Source: Bacteroidota bacterium | GTDB lineage: Bacteria > Bacteroidota > Bacteroidia > Bacteroidales > F082 | Assembly: GCA_016845105.1 (NCBI GenBank) | Contig: JAERTF010000165.1 | Coordinates: forward strand, 1-64,000 | Reading direction: 5' to 3' | DNA length: 64,000 nt | Shown here: in pieces, positions 8,898 to 18,531 of the stretch | Layout of the letters: every line of letters starts with the position of its first letter | Numbering within the stretch: position 1 is the first letter of the stretch | The notes under the pieces: generated by a model | Database searches by the model: none | Told to the model about the DNA's origin: nothing | The model's input: the letters and a program-made list of their open reading frames with translations, nothing else | Position numbers and translations under genes: made by a program

Positions 8898-9968
8898 TTA
8901 GTATTTATAATATTTTTTTAGTCCATTAATTGGTTTCTCTATTAAATACCAAGATAGAGATGCAATAATTAAATCTAGGAAAAAGAAAATTATGAAATGG
9001 CCAAAATTTGTTGTCTCAATTTTTAAGTACTTATTGATAACATTTATAAACAAGGGTCCCATAAAAAGATGATAAATATATAGTCCATAGCTAATCCTAC
9101 CAATATATAACATTACTTTATTTTCAAGAATTCTCTTAATAATCCCAGTAAAGCCCTCTCTTATAGCTATTAAAACAACGAAAAAGTAGATAACTGTTAC
9201 AGCAGGATCTTGGAAGAACCTTAGGGTTTCATATAGTGGATCAGGCTTCCTGTAGACAAATACCAATGTAAAAATAAGTGTTATAACAAGAAGAATCCCT
9301 TTTATGGTTGACAAGCTAATTCGATTAATCTTTTCAGATTCATATTTAACATAATAGGCCAATAGAGCTCCAGCTCCTAATGTATGCATTTGACATATTA
9401 CCAGGCCATTTGAAAGCCAGTATCCGGTATAGAATTTCAAAAAATAAAGAATTAATATCGAAGCAATAATAAAAGCTACAATAGTTTTTTTTAGATATCT
9501 ATTTGATACATAAACGATAACAAAAACCCAAAACAAATAGAATTGTTCTTCAACAGCCAACGACCAAAAATGGGTAAACGAATCAATATAATTGCTATGT
9601 ATTGCCATGTATACGTTTGTTGTATATGTTGCAAGCCATGGAAATAATTCAGCCGTATTACCAAACCCAATTATTAAGAGAAAAAAAATTGTTAAATAGT
9701 ATATTGGAAATATTCTTAAGGATCTGCGAATATAAAATGACTTAATCGATTTAAAATGACTTATTCCTTGTGAAGTATTTCTTTCCTTGAAGTCAAGCAA
9801 AATTTTTGTGATAAGAAAGCCACTTAAAACAAAAAAAAGTGTAACCCCGGTACCATATGGTATATTCTTCAACACTTCAATTTTCATTGAGCTTTGTAGC
9901 CAATGTGCAATCATAACACCAATTATTGCTATAGCTCTTAAACCATCTAGTTGCTTATAATACTTCAT
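8898..9968 (-). CDS. Acyltransferase 3 family membrane protein
   Basis: Multi-pass O-acyltransferase of the OafA/YrhL family, which moves acyl groups from the cytoplasm onto surface glycans. The 356-residue protein starts with the family signature LDGLRAIAIIGVMIAHW; His22 corresponds to the conserved catalytic histidine. The loop motif FYIRRSLRIFPIYYL follows near residue 90, then FWSLAVEEQFYLFW. About ten hydrophobic segments fill the rest, and there is no C-terminal SGNH domain. It is read in the same direction as the LtaS-like gene downstream, with a 67-bp gap. O-antigen or exopolysaccharide acetylation is the likely role, inferred from family and context. Confidence 0.88.
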   Translation of the reverse strand: MKYYKQLDGLRAIAIIGVMIAHWLQSSMKIEVLKNIPYGTGVTLFFVLSGFLITKILLDFKERNTSQGISHFKSIKSFYIRRSLRIFPIYYLTIFFLLIIGFGNTAELFPWLATYTTNVYMAIHSNYIDSFTHFWSLAVEEQFYLFWVFVIVYVSNRYLKKTIVAFIIASILILYFLKFYTGYWLSNGLVICQMHTLGAGALLAYYVKYESEKINRISLSTIKGILLVITLIFTLVFVYRKPDPLYETLRFFQDPAVTVIYFFVVLIAIREGFTGIIKRILENKVMLYIGRISYGLYIYHLFMGPLFINVINKYLKIETTNFGHFIIFFFLDLIIASLSWYLIEKPINGLKKYYKY

Positions 9969-10036
9969 AAAACAATTATTGCATTTAGTTTACTTTGTAA
10001 AATTTTAATAGATGTTATAGCAATTTAGTATCGTTC

Positions 10037-10069
10037 ACTTGACACAAAACAAGTAAACACTTGGGCAAG
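10037..10069. repeat. Clustered ACTTG/CAAGT inverted repeats
   Basis: In the divergent intergenic region between the acyltransferase and aminotransferase genes, ACTTG (10037-10041), CAAGT (10050-10054), ACTTG (10059-10063) and CAAG (10066-10069) form interleaved inverted repeats. They could be an operator or only a weak hairpin. The rest of 9969-10245 shows nothing I can name. Confidence 0.3.
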
Positions 10070-10245
10070 CAAAAATATAATATTTTCTTGATGATTGCTT
10101 TGTTCAGTATCACAATAAGAACTATGAGCAATGTTAGAATTTACAACAAATTTATTTGCTAGTATTTCATATTTGCAATTGGGAATAGATATGCCAAATA
10201 AATAACTAATTTCGCAGCTAGTAAAGTAACATTCTCTTTTAAATT

Positions 10246-11373
10246 GTGAAAATACCTTTTAACAAACCTTGGTTTACCGGGAAAGAAATTCAAAATATTA
10301 CCAGTGCAGCCGCATTTGGGCATATTTCAGGAAATGGATTGTACACAAGAAAATGTCATGAGTTTTTTGAAAACAGATATGGTTTCAAAAAAACATTTCT
10401 AACAAGTTCGTGTACTGATGCATTTGAGATGGCCACAATTTTAATGGACCTTAAAGATGGTGATGAAGTAATAATGCCCTCCTATACCTTTGTTTCTACA
10501 ACAAGTCCATTCATTCTTCGTGGAGCTAAAATCAAATTTGCTGATAGTCTTAATGATCATCCTAATATTAATTTAGATCATGCAGAAAGTCTGATTAATA
10601 TTAACACCAAAGTGCTTGTGGTTATGCATTATGGTGGGGTAGCTGTTGATATGGATAAAGCAATGGAGATTTGCAGCAACCATAACCTAATTTTATTGGA
10701 GGATGCAGCACATTCAATTGATTCATACTACAAAGAAAAACCACTTGGCAGCTTCGGACATTTTGCAACATTCTCGTTTCACGAAACAAAAAACATTAGC
10801 AGTGGAGAAGGTGGTTTGTTGGTAATTAATGATGAGAAATATATAAAACGCGCTGAAATTGTTTGGGAAAAAGGAACAAATCGTTCGGCATTCTCAAGGG
10901 GAGATGTTGACAAGTATGAATGGGTTGATGTTGGCGCTTCGTATTCTCCTTCTGACATGATAGCTGCTTTTCTATTCGGGCAATTATCACACATTAATAA
11001 AATTCAACAAACAAGAATAAATATTTGGAACCGATACTATTCAAACCTACTTCCGTTGGCCAATAGAGGAGTAATAAAAATTATTAATCTTCCGGAGTTT
11101 GCTACAAATAATGGACATGTATTTTACTTTCAAACATCTGACAAGAATGAACGAAATGGATTGCTCGATTTCCTCAATGATAATAATATTCATGCAGTGT
11201 TTCATTATTTACCTTTACACTTAAGTCCATATTACAAAGAACTTCATACTGGAGAAGAGTTGAAAAACACTGAATTATTTGCCGATACACTAATTAGATT
11301 GCCCCTCTTTTATGAATTACCACTAGAAGTAGTTGATTTTATAAGTGAAAGGATAGCATCTTATTATAATTAG
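10246..11373 (+). CDS. wecE: dTDP-4-amino-4,6-dideoxygalactose transaminase (WecE/RffA)
   Basis: PLP-dependent sugar aminotransferase of the DegT/DnrJ/EryC1 family, converting dTDP-4-keto-6-deoxyglucose to the 4-amino sugar for surface polysaccharide. The 375-residue protein matches WecE in length and motifs: N-terminal IPFNKPWFTGKE, the SSCTDAFEMA segment binding the PLP phosphate, VMHYGG, LEDAAHSIDS with Asp153 contacting the pyridine nitrogen, and SFHETKNISSGEGG with Lys182 as the Schiff-base lysine. The gene begins with GTG; no in-frame ATG lies near, and the GTG gives the family-typical N-terminus. It is monocistronic here, and no other dTDP-sugar gene is in the window, so its pathway partners must lie elsewhere. 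Confidence 0.88.
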   Translation: MKIPFNKPWFTGKEIQNITSAAAFGHISGNGLYTRKCHEFFENRYGFKKTFLTSSCTDAFEMATILMDLKDGDEVIMPSYTFVSTTSPFILRGAKIKFADSLNDHPNINLDHAESLININTKVLVVMHYGGVAVDMDKAMEICSNHNLILLEDAAHSIDSYYKEKPLGSFGHFATFSFHETKNISSGEGGLLVINDEKYIKRAEIVWEKGTNRSAFSRGDVDKYEWVDVGASYSPSDMIAAFLFGQLSHINKIQQTRINIWNRYYSNLLPLANRGVIKIINLPEFATNNGHVFYFQTSDKNERNGLLDFLNDNNIHAVFHYLPLHLSPYYKELHTGEELKNTELFADTLIRLPLFYELPLEVVDFISERIASYYN

Positions 11374-11405
11374 GTATGCTACAGAATCAACTATTGAAGT
11401 CATGA

Positions 11406-11996
11406 TTACTTCTCATAAAAATGCATCTCCAGTATGTAATCATAAACCTTTGATGGCATCCAAAAGTCCATACACTTTTTCTGTTTAATTGCTTTGCGAA
11501 TAAAACTTGATGAGATTTCCATTAGAGGAGCATCCCAAAGTTTAATTGACTTGTAGTTAATATATTTTTCCATATGATATCCTGGGCGGGGATAAACATA
11601 AATTTGATATTGCTTTAATATTTCTTCATAGTTTTTCCATTTATGAAATGATAAAAATATGTCAGTTCCACATATCAATACAAAATCATTACTGGGATAT
11701 TTTTCATTGAGCCATGTTAAAGTATCAATTGTGTATGATGGCTTTGGCATACTAAATTCAATATTAGAGACCTTTAGCTTTAGTTTGTCTTCAATAGCTA
11801 GTTGAGCTAAAGCAAGACGGTGATAATCAGCTAGTAAACCACCCTTGTTCTTTAATGGGTTTTGTGGTGACACAACAAACCAAACTTCATCAAGATCAGT
11901 AAACTCTGCCATAAAATTTGCAAGAATTAGGTGCCCGGTATGTATTGGATTAAAAGATCCAAATAATAATCCTATTTTTTTTTCTTTTGGTAACAT
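11406..11996 (-). CDS. nadD: Nicotinate-nucleotide adenylyltransferase
   Basis: NadD transfers AMP from ATP to nicotinate mononucleotide to give deamido-NAD in NAD synthesis. The 196-residue protein has the nucleotidyltransferase signature GSFNPIHTGH close to the N-terminus and the C-terminal motif EISSSFIRK, equivalent to the (S/T)-x-x-x-R ATP-binding motif. I chose the ATG at 11996, which gives MLPKEKKIGLLFGS; the frame extends to 12011 but that codon is TTG. It is the last gene of the yicC-gmk-MDR-nadD run. yicC-gmk-nadD is a common Bacteroidota order, which supports the assignment. Confidence 0.93.
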   Translation of the reverse strand: MLPKEKKIGLLFGSFNPIHTGHLILANFMAEFTDLDEVWFVVSPQNPLKNKGGLLADYHRLALAQLAIEDKLKLKVSNIEFSMPKPSYTIDTLTWLNEKYPSNDFVLICGTDIFLSFHKWKNYEEILKQYQIYVYPRPGYHMEKYINYKSIKLWDAPLMEISSSFIRKAIKQKKCMDFWMPSKVYDYILEMHFYEK

Positions 11997-12018
11997 CAAT
12001 AAACTAATCAACTTTAAG

Positions 12019-13017
12019 CTAAGGCTTAATCAATAACTTACCAGAACTCATATCACTAATATAGCTTCTCAATCCTGCTACTATTTCTTCAAGTGATGAT
12101 ATTCCTCGGATACTTGTATTATATATGCCAGACATAAATCCATCCTGAATTTCATTGGAAATCCTTAAAAAATCATCTTCACTAATCTCGGATTTCCAAT
12201 CCATCAGATTAAATCCTGAAATAATTTTATTATTGAAAATTACATCCATTATATTTACATCAGCAATTGGTTTTCCTGACAATCCTCCATAAACTACCAG
12301 TTCAGAATCATTGATCAGGGCATTAAACATTAATCCGGAAAGCTCACCTCCAACTGCATCATATGCTACTGATGCACCTAATTCTTTCGACAATTCACCA
12401 AGTCGGTCTATAAAATTATCTTCGGTTTCAACAAGCACATATTTAGCTCCTTCTTTTTCCAGTGTTGTGGCACTTGCTTGTTTTCGAACAATATCAATTA
12501 CTTCAACTCCATTATTCATGGCCATTTTCCTCATAAAAGCTGCCACTTGACCTCCTGCTGCATTTTGAATTATTGCCCTACTTTCATATTGTATGGCAAT
12601 ATCAAACATACCATAGGCCGTAAATGGATTTACTGTTAGGCATGCAGCCTGATCCATATCCATTCCGTCTTTTATAAGAATTATATCTTCAACATTAGCT
12701 ACTACAAATTCAGCCCATGTCCCACTTCCATCACTCTGAACAAAGCAACTAACCTTACTGCCAATATATTTGGATGACTTTTTACCAGCATCAATTACAA
12801 TTCCCGAAGCTTCAAATCCTGGGATGGCAGGTAATGTTTTCACGATATTGTAATTGCCTTGAATAAATGCAATGTCAGAGGGGTTTACAGGGGCAGCGTG
12901 AACTTTTATTAATAATTCATCATCTCTAATATCTGGCAAACTAACTTCTTCAACCTTTAAACCAAGCATTGCTCGGATTATATTTCTATTATATGATTGC
13001 AATACAACTGATTTCAT
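12019..13017 (-). CDS. MDR-family NAD(P)H-dependent alcohol dehydrogenase/quinone oxidoreductase
   Basis: Medium-chain dehydrogenase/reductase related to quinone oxidoreductases and 2-enoyl reductases. It has the GroES-like N-terminal domain (KVHAAPVNPSDIAFIQGNY, then PAIPGFEASGIVID) and a Rossmann domain whose nucleotide site appears at AIIQNAAGGQVAAFMRKMA. The cysteine/histidine zinc ligands of classical alcohol dehydrogenases are absent, which favours a zinc-free quinone or enoyl reductase. I placed the start at the ATG 13017, because MKSVVLQSY matches the family N-terminus; an earlier ATG at 13038 would overlap gmk by 11 bases. It sits between gmk and nadD, an unusual insertion with no metabolic link to either. 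Substrate unknown. Confidence 0.8.
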   Translation of the reverse strand: MKSVVLQSYNRNIIRAMLGLKVEEVSLPDIRDDELLIKVHAAPVNPSDIAFIQGNYNIVKTLPAIPGFEASGIVIDAGKKSSKYIGSKVSCFVQSDGSGTWAEFVVANVEDIILIKDGMDMDQAACLTVNPFTAYGMFDIAIQYESRAIIQNAAGGQVAAFMRKMAMNNGVEVIDIVRKQASATTLEKEGAKYVLVETEDNFIDRLGELSKELGASVAYDAVGGELSGLMFNALINDSELVVYGGLSGKPIADVNIMDVIFNNKIISGFNLMDWKSEISEDDFLRISNEIQDGFMSGIYNTSIRGISSLEEIVAGLRSYISDMSSGKLLIKP

Positions 13018-13027
13018 AAACTCTGAT

Positions 13028-13612
13028 TTATTTGTCATTTATAAATTTCATAACAAGTTGGTAGGATTCTACTTTTGCCTTTTCTAGATCATCATTAACA
13101 ATAATATTATCAAACTTATCCGCAAAGGTTAGTTCATATTCTGCTTTATCGAGTCTGGTTTGTATATCTTGTAAATTATCTGTCCCTCTTCCCAAGAGCC
13201 TTTTTTTAAGCATTTCTGTAGATGGGGGCATGACAAAAACACTAAGTGCCTCATCTTTATACATTTGTTTAATATTAACACCGCCTAGTACGTCAACATC
13301 AAATACAACATGGAACCCCTTATTTCTAATCCTTTCCACCTCACTTTTTAATGAGCCATAGTATCTATCTTTGTAAACCTCTTCCCACTCAACAAATTCA
13401 TCATTTGCAATCTTATTTTTAAATTCGTCAACAGCGAGAAAATAATAATCAGTTCCATCAATCTCATTAATTCGTTTTTTACGGCTGGTCGCTGAAATTG
13501 AGAACCTCAAGTTATCGATCTTTGTCATTATATACCTAACCAAAGTTGTTTTACCAGAACCCGATGGTGCAGAAAAAATCAACAGTTTACCTTTTCCATT
13601 ACTATCCATCAT
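13028..13612 (-). CDS. gmk: Guanylate kinase
   Basis: Gmk phosphorylates GMP to GDP with ATP. Seen: P-loop SAPSGSGKTTLVR near the N-terminus, the GMP-binding region with SATSRKKRINEIDGTDYYF, then VEWEEVYKDRYYGSLKSEV and DVDVLGGVNIKQ, all characteristic. I chose the ATG at 13612, one base past the yicC stop, giving 194 residues; the longer frame to 13657 would run into yicC. A second ATG at 13609 is equally possible. Tight spacing to yicC upstream and overlap or near-overlap with the MDR gene downstream indicate one operon. Confidence 0.95.
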   Translation of the reverse strand: MMDSNGKGKLLIFSAPSGSGKTTLVRYIMTKIDNLRFSISATSRKKRINEIDGTDYYFLAVDEFKNKIANDEFVEWEEVYKDRYYGSLKSEVERIRNKGFHVVFDVDVLGGVNIKQMYKDEALSVFVMPPSTEMLKKRLLGRGTDNLQDIQTRLDKAEYELTFADKFDNIIVNDDLEKAKVESYQLVMKFINDK

Positions 13613-13613
13613 T

Positions 13614-14489
13614 TTATAAAATATTAAATAGTTGTTCTTTAATTTTTTCCAACTCATCCTTCATTAGAACTACGATCCGTTGTAAATTCGGATCGTTTGC
13701 CTTTGAACCAAGTGTATTAATTTCACGACCAATTTCCTGTGTTATAAAGCCTAGCTTTTTGCCCGACGATTCGCTATTTTTGAGATTGTCGATGAAATAG
13801 TTACAATTGTTTTTAAGTCGTACTTGTTCTTCAGTGATGTCTAACTTTTCAATATAATATATCATCTCCTGTTCTAATCGATTTTTATCAGTGGCAGGAT
13901 CTTTTAAAAATTTACTAATATTCCCTAAAATTCTTTCGCGAATTTTTATTACTCTTTCTTCTTCATAACTGTCAACATCATTCAAAAGAGCAATAATGTT
14001 ACAAACTCTTTGGTTTAATTCGTTTTGAAGATCAGTCCCTTCATCAACTCTAAACGTATCCACTGCTACCAATGCATCTGCAAGGCAGCTAGTAACCATA
14101 TCCAGATCTTCCTTTTCTATTTCTAATTCCTTTTGAACAAATACCTCAGGCATTTTTACAATTACTGACATGTAATCATTATAGATTTCCTGATTAATTG
14201 ATTTTGCCAATAACTTCAATTCAGAATAATAATGTTTTGCCAATTCTATATCCAGTACCGAGGCTGATTCAACAGTATTATTCTCAATTAATATGGAAAC
14301 GTCAATTTTACCTCTTTGTAAAACACTTGCAATAGATTTACGAATCTCTATCTCTCGCTCTTTCAAGAAATGTGGAACACGAAGGTTTATATCTAACTGT
14401 TTGCTATTTAATGTTCTAATCTCAACAGTTACTTTTTTATTACCTTTTTCGACTACATGCTTTCCGTAGCCAGTCATCGACTTTATCAT
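13614..14489 (-). CDS. yicC: YicC family stress-induced protein / endoribonuclease-like
   Basis: YicC/YloC family protein of 291 residues, a conserved family linked to RNA turnover and stationary-phase survival. It has the hallmark N-terminus MIKSMTGYGKH and LRVPHFL, and the C-terminal DUF1732-type end with GFITQEIGREINTLGSKAND. The start is the ATG at 14489: it gives the family N-terminus and lies 22 bases downstream of a TAnnTTTG box on the same strand. The frame stays open to 14594, but that would place the promoter inside the gene. It leads the yicC-gmk-MDR-nadD operon. Confidence 0.92.
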   Translation of the reverse strand: MIKSMTGYGKHVVEKGNKKVTVEIRTLNSKQLDINLRVPHFLKEREIEIRKSIASVLQRGKIDVSILIENNTVESASVLDIELAKHYYSELKLLAKSINQEIYNDYMSVIVKMPEVFVQKELEIEKEDLDMVTSCLADALVAVDTFRVDEGTDLQNELNQRVCNIIALLNDVDSYEEERVIKIRERILGNISKFLKDPATDKNRLEQEMIYYIEKLDITEEQVRLKNNCNYFIDNLKNSESSGKKLGFITQEIGREINTLGSKANDPNLQRIVVLMKDELEKIKEQLFNIL

Positions 14490-14511
14490 CTTTTTATTAT
14501 TGAAAATTATA

Positions 14512-14519
14512 CAAATATA
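14512..14519 (-). promoter_or_regulatory. TAnnTTTG promoter box for yicC operon
   Basis: CAAATATA on the plus strand reads TATATTTG on the minus strand, matching the Bacteroidota -7 box, and lies 22 bases upstream of the chosen yicC ATG. It helps decide that start. Confidence 0.55.
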
Positions 14520-14629
14520 ATAACATATCATAGCCTTGGGTTCTATTTCCAAAAAATGCTGATTTAAATCAATTCTTATGGTGAATGTATCCACATTTTA
14601 ATGTCCCCTTTAAATACGATATCTTTTCT

Positions 14630-14637
14630 TAATTTTG
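14630..14637 (+). promoter_or_regulatory. TAnnTTTG promoter box for the TPR gene, near-leaderless
   Basis: TAATTTTG ends 5 bases before the ATG at 14643. It lies within the longer frame that begins at 14601, so it argues that 14643 is the true start and that the transcript is nearly leaderless. Confidence 0.5.
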
Positions 14638-14642
14638 CACAT

Positions 14643-16037
14643 ATGAGGTTCTTGTTTGCTACCATTTTTATAATGCTCATTACAACAGCTAAAACTGATG
14701 CATCTCATCTTAACGACATTGATAGCCTTCAAAATCAACTATTGATAGTTCATTCTGATGAAAAAGTTATGACTTTAATTGCTCTATCTGAAGCATATCG
14801 AAATATCGGGTTCACCGACTGTTTAAAATACGGTTTGCAAGCCCGTAAGTTATCAAACGAAATAGAAAATAAAAAACTAGAAGCCTTATCCCTTAAATCA
14901 CTTGGTATTAGTAATTACTTTTCAGGAGATATGGATATTGCAAATGATTACTATAAAAAAAGTTATAACATATATACGGAGATAAAAGATAAAAAAGGTC
15001 AGGCTAATTGTTTAAATAATATTGGTATTATTTATGAAGAATGGGCTGAATTTGATACTGCTCTATGGTATTATACAGAATCGCTGAAAATAGAAGAAGA
15101 ACTTGATAACAAAGAGGGAATTGCCATTTCATTAATACAAATTGGAAATATTAATTATCACAGAAACAGTTTTCAGGAAGCAATTGATAATTATTACCGA
15201 GCGCTATTGATTTCCAGGGAAATAAATGATATCGATGGAATAGCCTATGCATATAACAGCATAGGTATTATTTATGGAAAATGGGGAAAATATGATAAAG
15301 CTGTTGAATATTACACCAAGGCTGTTGACCTATTTAATGAGACGAACAATAAACGGTCTCTGTCTCAAGCGCTTACTAATTTAGGCGAGATTTACAATTT
15401 TGAATACAAGGAATATAAAACTGCCCTAAAGATCTATAATGAAGCACTAATGCTCAAAAAGAGCTTGGAAGATAAAGTGGGGGTCGCATTGTTATATAAT
15501 AATATTGGAACTCTATATGCTAACATGGAAGATGGTTTAATGGCGATTCAATATTTTGAAAAAAGTCTGAAGTTTTATCAGGAAACAGGAACACTGACAG
15601 GTGTTGTTATGGTAAATTATAATATTGGCGAATTATACCGTTCTTCCGATGATATAAATAAAGCTACTAGTTATCTACAAACGAGTTTAAAGATGGCGAT
15701 TAATAATGGTCAGGTAGATTTCATTAATAGCTGCTACGAATCATTGATCCATTGTTATGCAAAAAACGGCAACTATGAAAATTTTGAAGAATATTTTCGC
15801 CTATTTTGCATAGGAAAAGATACATTAATCGCCAAACTCAATTATTTTGAGATGTCAGAAATGGAAGCTAAATATAGCATTGAAGCAAACAATATTGAAA
15901 ATCGAAAAGTACAATTAGAAAACTTAAAAATGGAGAATGAAGTTAAAAAATACAAACTTCTTTTCACAGGATTTGGAGCACTTGCGATAATTGTATTATT
16001 TAGCTATTTATTGTTTTTAAGAATTAGAACAAAGTAA
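14643..16037 (+). CDS. Exported tetratricopeptide-repeat protein with C-terminal membrane anchor
   Basis: A 464-residue protein of TPR repeats. It begins with a signal peptide (MRFLFATIFIMLITTAKTDA). At least seven TPR units follow, recognisable from repeated Y-A/N-x-x-G-x-x-Y patterns such as NNIGIIYEEWAEFDTALWYY and NSIGIIYGKWGKYDKAVEYY. A coiled-coil stretch rich in E/K/N (ENRKVQLENLKMENEVKKYK) leads to one transmembrane helix near the end and a five-residue cytoplasmic tail. Many Bacteroidota sensors share this layout but continue into a histidine kinase or HTH output; here the output domain is absent and the gene simply stops. The start at 14643 is preferred over 14601 because it gives the signal peptide and follows a promoter box. 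The stop overlaps the next ATG by one base (TAATG). Confidence 0.82.
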   Translation: MRFLFATIFIMLITTAKTDASHLNDIDSLQNQLLIVHSDEKVMTLIALSEAYRNIGFTDCLKYGLQARKLSNEIENKKLEALSLKSLGISNYFSGDMDIANDYYKKSYNIYTEIKDKKGQANCLNNIGIIYEEWAEFDTALWYYTESLKIEEELDNKEGIAISLIQIGNINYHRNSFQEAIDNYYRALLISREINDIDGIAYAYNSIGIIYGKWGKYDKAVEYYTKAVDLFNETNNKRSLSQALTNLGEIYNFEYKEYKTALKIYNEALMLKKSLEDKVGVALLYNNIGTLYANMEDGLMAIQYFEKSLKFYQETGTLTGVVMVNYNIGELYRSSDDINKATSYLQTSLKMAINNGQVDFINSCYESLIHCYAKNGNYENFEEYFRLFCIGKDTLIAKLNYFEMSEMEAKYSIEANNIENRKVQLENLKMENEVKKYKLLFTGFGALAIIVLFSYLLFLRIRTK

Positions 16038-17110
16038 TGCAAATTAATAAACCATATCACCTTTTTGATGATCCGTTAAGGTATTATAATGAGATGATAG
16101 AAGATATAGAAAAAGCAAAGAACTATATCTACATCGAAACGTTTAGAGTTGGTAAAGACGAAATTGGTGAAAGGTTTAGAAGGGTACTCACAAAAAAAGC
16201 AAAAGAAGGAGTTGAAGTTAAAATACTTATTGATTATTGGGGTGCTGGTCCAATCGATAGTGACTATTTCAAAAAACTCATAAAATACAAAGGACAAGTT
16301 AGGTTTTTTGAGAAAATAAAGTTCAATTCCGATATATTCACCAGAAGCCATAGGCGAAATCACAGAAAATTACTTCTGATTGACAATGAGATAACCTATA
16401 TTGGATCGTCAAATCTAACGGGTTATAATATGAATTGGCGCGAATCGGTGTTAAGAATGGAGAGTGACATAACCACAACTTTTGTTAAACTATTTAATCA
16501 GGATTTTAAGGGATTCAATAAATATAGTTTTAACAGTCCATACAAAATCAAAAAAATTACTCATGGTAACTTTGAGATTATACGAGATGTACCATCAATA
16601 ACTAAAAAGCTTATTAACAATAAGTTTATTAAATTAATAAAAACAGCAAAATCAAACATAACCATCGAGACACCCTATTTTTTACCGGGATTTTTCCTAA
16701 GAAAAGCATTAATGGATGCATCTCAACGTGGTGTAAAAGTAAATATTGTTCTTCCACGTCGTTCTGATGTAACACTAATTGATATACTTAGAAATAAGTA
16801 TTTTGGTATGATGTACAAAGCAGGAGTAAACTTTCTTTTTTACGAGTTAAACAACCTTCATGCGAAAATGATGTTAGTTGACAAGAAGACATTTGCCATA
16901 GGTTCATCTAATTTTGATTACAGAAGCTTTAGGTATATGTATGAGATAATGTTGATAGGTACGTCAAAAGAAATAACAAGCCAGATAAATAGTCATATGA
17001 AGAAGACTATTTCAGATTCAATTAGTTTTAATTACACCAATTGGAAAAACCGACCATTAATCAATAAGTTTTTTGAGTGGATACTACTACCCTTTAGACA
17101 CTTACTCTAA
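16037..17110 (+). CDS. Phospholipase D / cardiolipin synthase-like protein
   Basis: PLD-superfamily phosphatidyltransferase or nuclease of 357 residues. It has two HKD motifs: His109-x-Lys111-x4-Asp116 followed by GSSNLTGYN, and His275-x-Lys277-x4-Asp282 followed by GSSNFDYRS. The GSSN sequences after each motif are typical of cardiolipin synthases. Unlike classical Cls it lacks the two N-terminal membrane helices, resembling ClsB/YbhO-type enzymes. It is translationally coupled to the TPR membrane protein by a TAATG overlap, so the two products probably work together at the inner membrane. Cardiolipin synthesis is the most likely function but is not proven by sequence. Confidence 0.85.
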   Translation: MQINKPYHLFDDPLRYYNEMIEDIEKAKNYIYIETFRVGKDEIGERFRRVLTKKAKEGVEVKILIDYWGAGPIDSDYFKKLIKYKGQVRFFEKIKFNSDIFTRSHRRNHRKLLLIDNEITYIGSSNLTGYNMNWRESVLRMESDITTTFVKLFNQDFKGFNKYSFNSPYKIKKITHGNFEIIRDVPSITKKLINNKFIKLIKTAKSNITIETPYFLPGFFLRKALMDASQRGVKVNIVLPRRSDVTLIDILRNKYFGMMYKAGVNFLFYELNNLHAKMMLVDKKTFAIGSSNFDYRSFRYMYEIMLIGTSKEITSQINSHMKKTISDSISFNYTNWKNRPLINKFFEWILLPFRHLL

Positions 17111-17292
17111 TTTATTGTTATTGACTTATCTGAAATTATATTCAGATTTCATAGCATTATACTGCAGTATATTTAGCAAATTTGCGCAAAAATATTAAAA
17201 CCATTTTTTCCATTAGGGAATCATAAAAAGACTAATTTTGAGCGATTATTTCATAATCTGTTTTTATTTTTTAAATTTTTAAATTCACGCAT

Positions 17293-18516
17293 ATGGCAGA
17301 GATATTAACATCAAAAACTGCAATGGAATTGGAAGATAAATATGGCGCACATAATTATCATCCATTACCAGTAGTTCTTTCAAAAGGAGAAGGAGCAAAG
17401 GTATGGGATGTTGAAGGCAAAGAATATTTTGACTTCCTATCAGCATACTCAGCTGTAAATCAAGGGCATTGTCACCCAAAAATTATTGGCGCAATGGTTG
17501 ATCAGGCACAAACTCTAACACTTACATCAAGAGCATTTTATAGCGATGCACTAGGTGTATATGAAAAATACATTACTGAGTTTTTTGGATACGATAAAGT
17601 ATTGCCAATGAATACAGGAGCTGAAGCTGATGAAACAGCACTTAAACTATGTAGACGTTGGGCCTATGATGTAAAAGGCATTGAACCTGATATGGCAAAA
17701 ATTATTGTTTGTGCTGACAATTTCCATGGACGTACAATTTCAATTATATCAATGTCTACCGATCCTGAGTCAAAAATAGGGTTTGGTCCATATACCCCTG
17801 GTTTTGTAGTTATTCCTTATAATGATTTGGATGCATTAGCAGAAGCATTAAAAGATCCAAACGTGGCAGGTTTTCTTGTTGAGCCAATTCAAGGAGAAGC
17901 AGGAGTTGTTGTTCCCAATGAAGGTTATCTAAAAACTGCTTACGATATGTGTCATGATAAGAATGTACTATTTATTGCTGATGAAGTACAAACTGGAATT
18001 GCACGAACTGGTAAAATGCTTGCTTGCGATCACGAAGGTGTACATCCTGATATTCTTATTTTAGGAAAAGCCCTATCAGGTGGTTCATATCCTGTGTCTG
18101 CTGTTCTGGCAGATGATGAAATTATGTTAACCATAAAACCTGGTCAACATGGTTCAACATTTGGAGGAAACCCTGTAGCTGCTCGTATTGCTACCGCAGC
18201 TTTGCAAGTTGTGAAGGATGAAAACCTTGAAGCTAAAGCTGAATCACTAGGAAAGATTTTCAGAAAAGAAATGAATAGTATTGATTCTGAAATGGTTGAG
18301 TTGGTTAGAGGAAAAGGTTTACTTAATGCAGTTGTTATTAAGCCAAAAAATGGTAAAACAGCAATGGATGTATGTATAAAAATGGCTGAAAACGGAGTAT
18401 TAGCTAAGCCAACCCACGATCATATAATCCGATTTGCACCTCCATTGGTCATAACCGAAGGACAACTTATGACTGCAATTGGTCTTATAAAAGATTCTAT
18501 TTTATTCTTTGATTAG
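17293..18516 (+). CDS. rocD: Ornithine--oxo-acid transaminase
   Basis: Class III PLP aminotransferase converting ornithine and 2-oxoglutarate to glutamate-5-semialdehyde and glutamate, linking arginine/ornithine and proline metabolism. The 407-residue protein shows [78 protein letters not shown] and [14 protein letters not shown] with Lys259 as the PLP lysine. These match ornithine aminotransferases more closely than acetylornithine or GABA aminotransferases. It is a single gene, closed by a strong bidirectional terminator shared with the convergent tonB gene. Confidence 0.94.
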   Translation: MAEILTSKTAMELEDKYGAHNYHPLPVVLSKGEGAKVWDVEGKEYFDFLSAYSAVNQGHCHPKIIGAMVDQAQTLTLTSRAFYSDALGVYEKYITEFFGYDKVLPMNTGAEADETALKLCRRWAYDVKGIEPDMAKIIVCADNFHGRTISIISMSTDPESKIGFGPYTPGFVVIPYNDLDALAEALKDPNVAGFLVEPIQGEAGVVVPNEGYLKTAYDMCHDKNVLFIADEVQTGIARTGKMLACDHEGVHPDILILGKALSGGSYPVSAVLADDEIMLTIKPGQHGSTFGGNPVAARIATAALQVVKDENLEAKAESLGKIFRKEMNSIDSEMVELVRGKGLLNAVVIKPKNGKTAMDVCIKMAENGVLAKPTHDHIIRFAPPLVITEGQLMTAIGLIKDSILFFD

Positions 18517-18531
18517 GAACCTCAAATGCAT

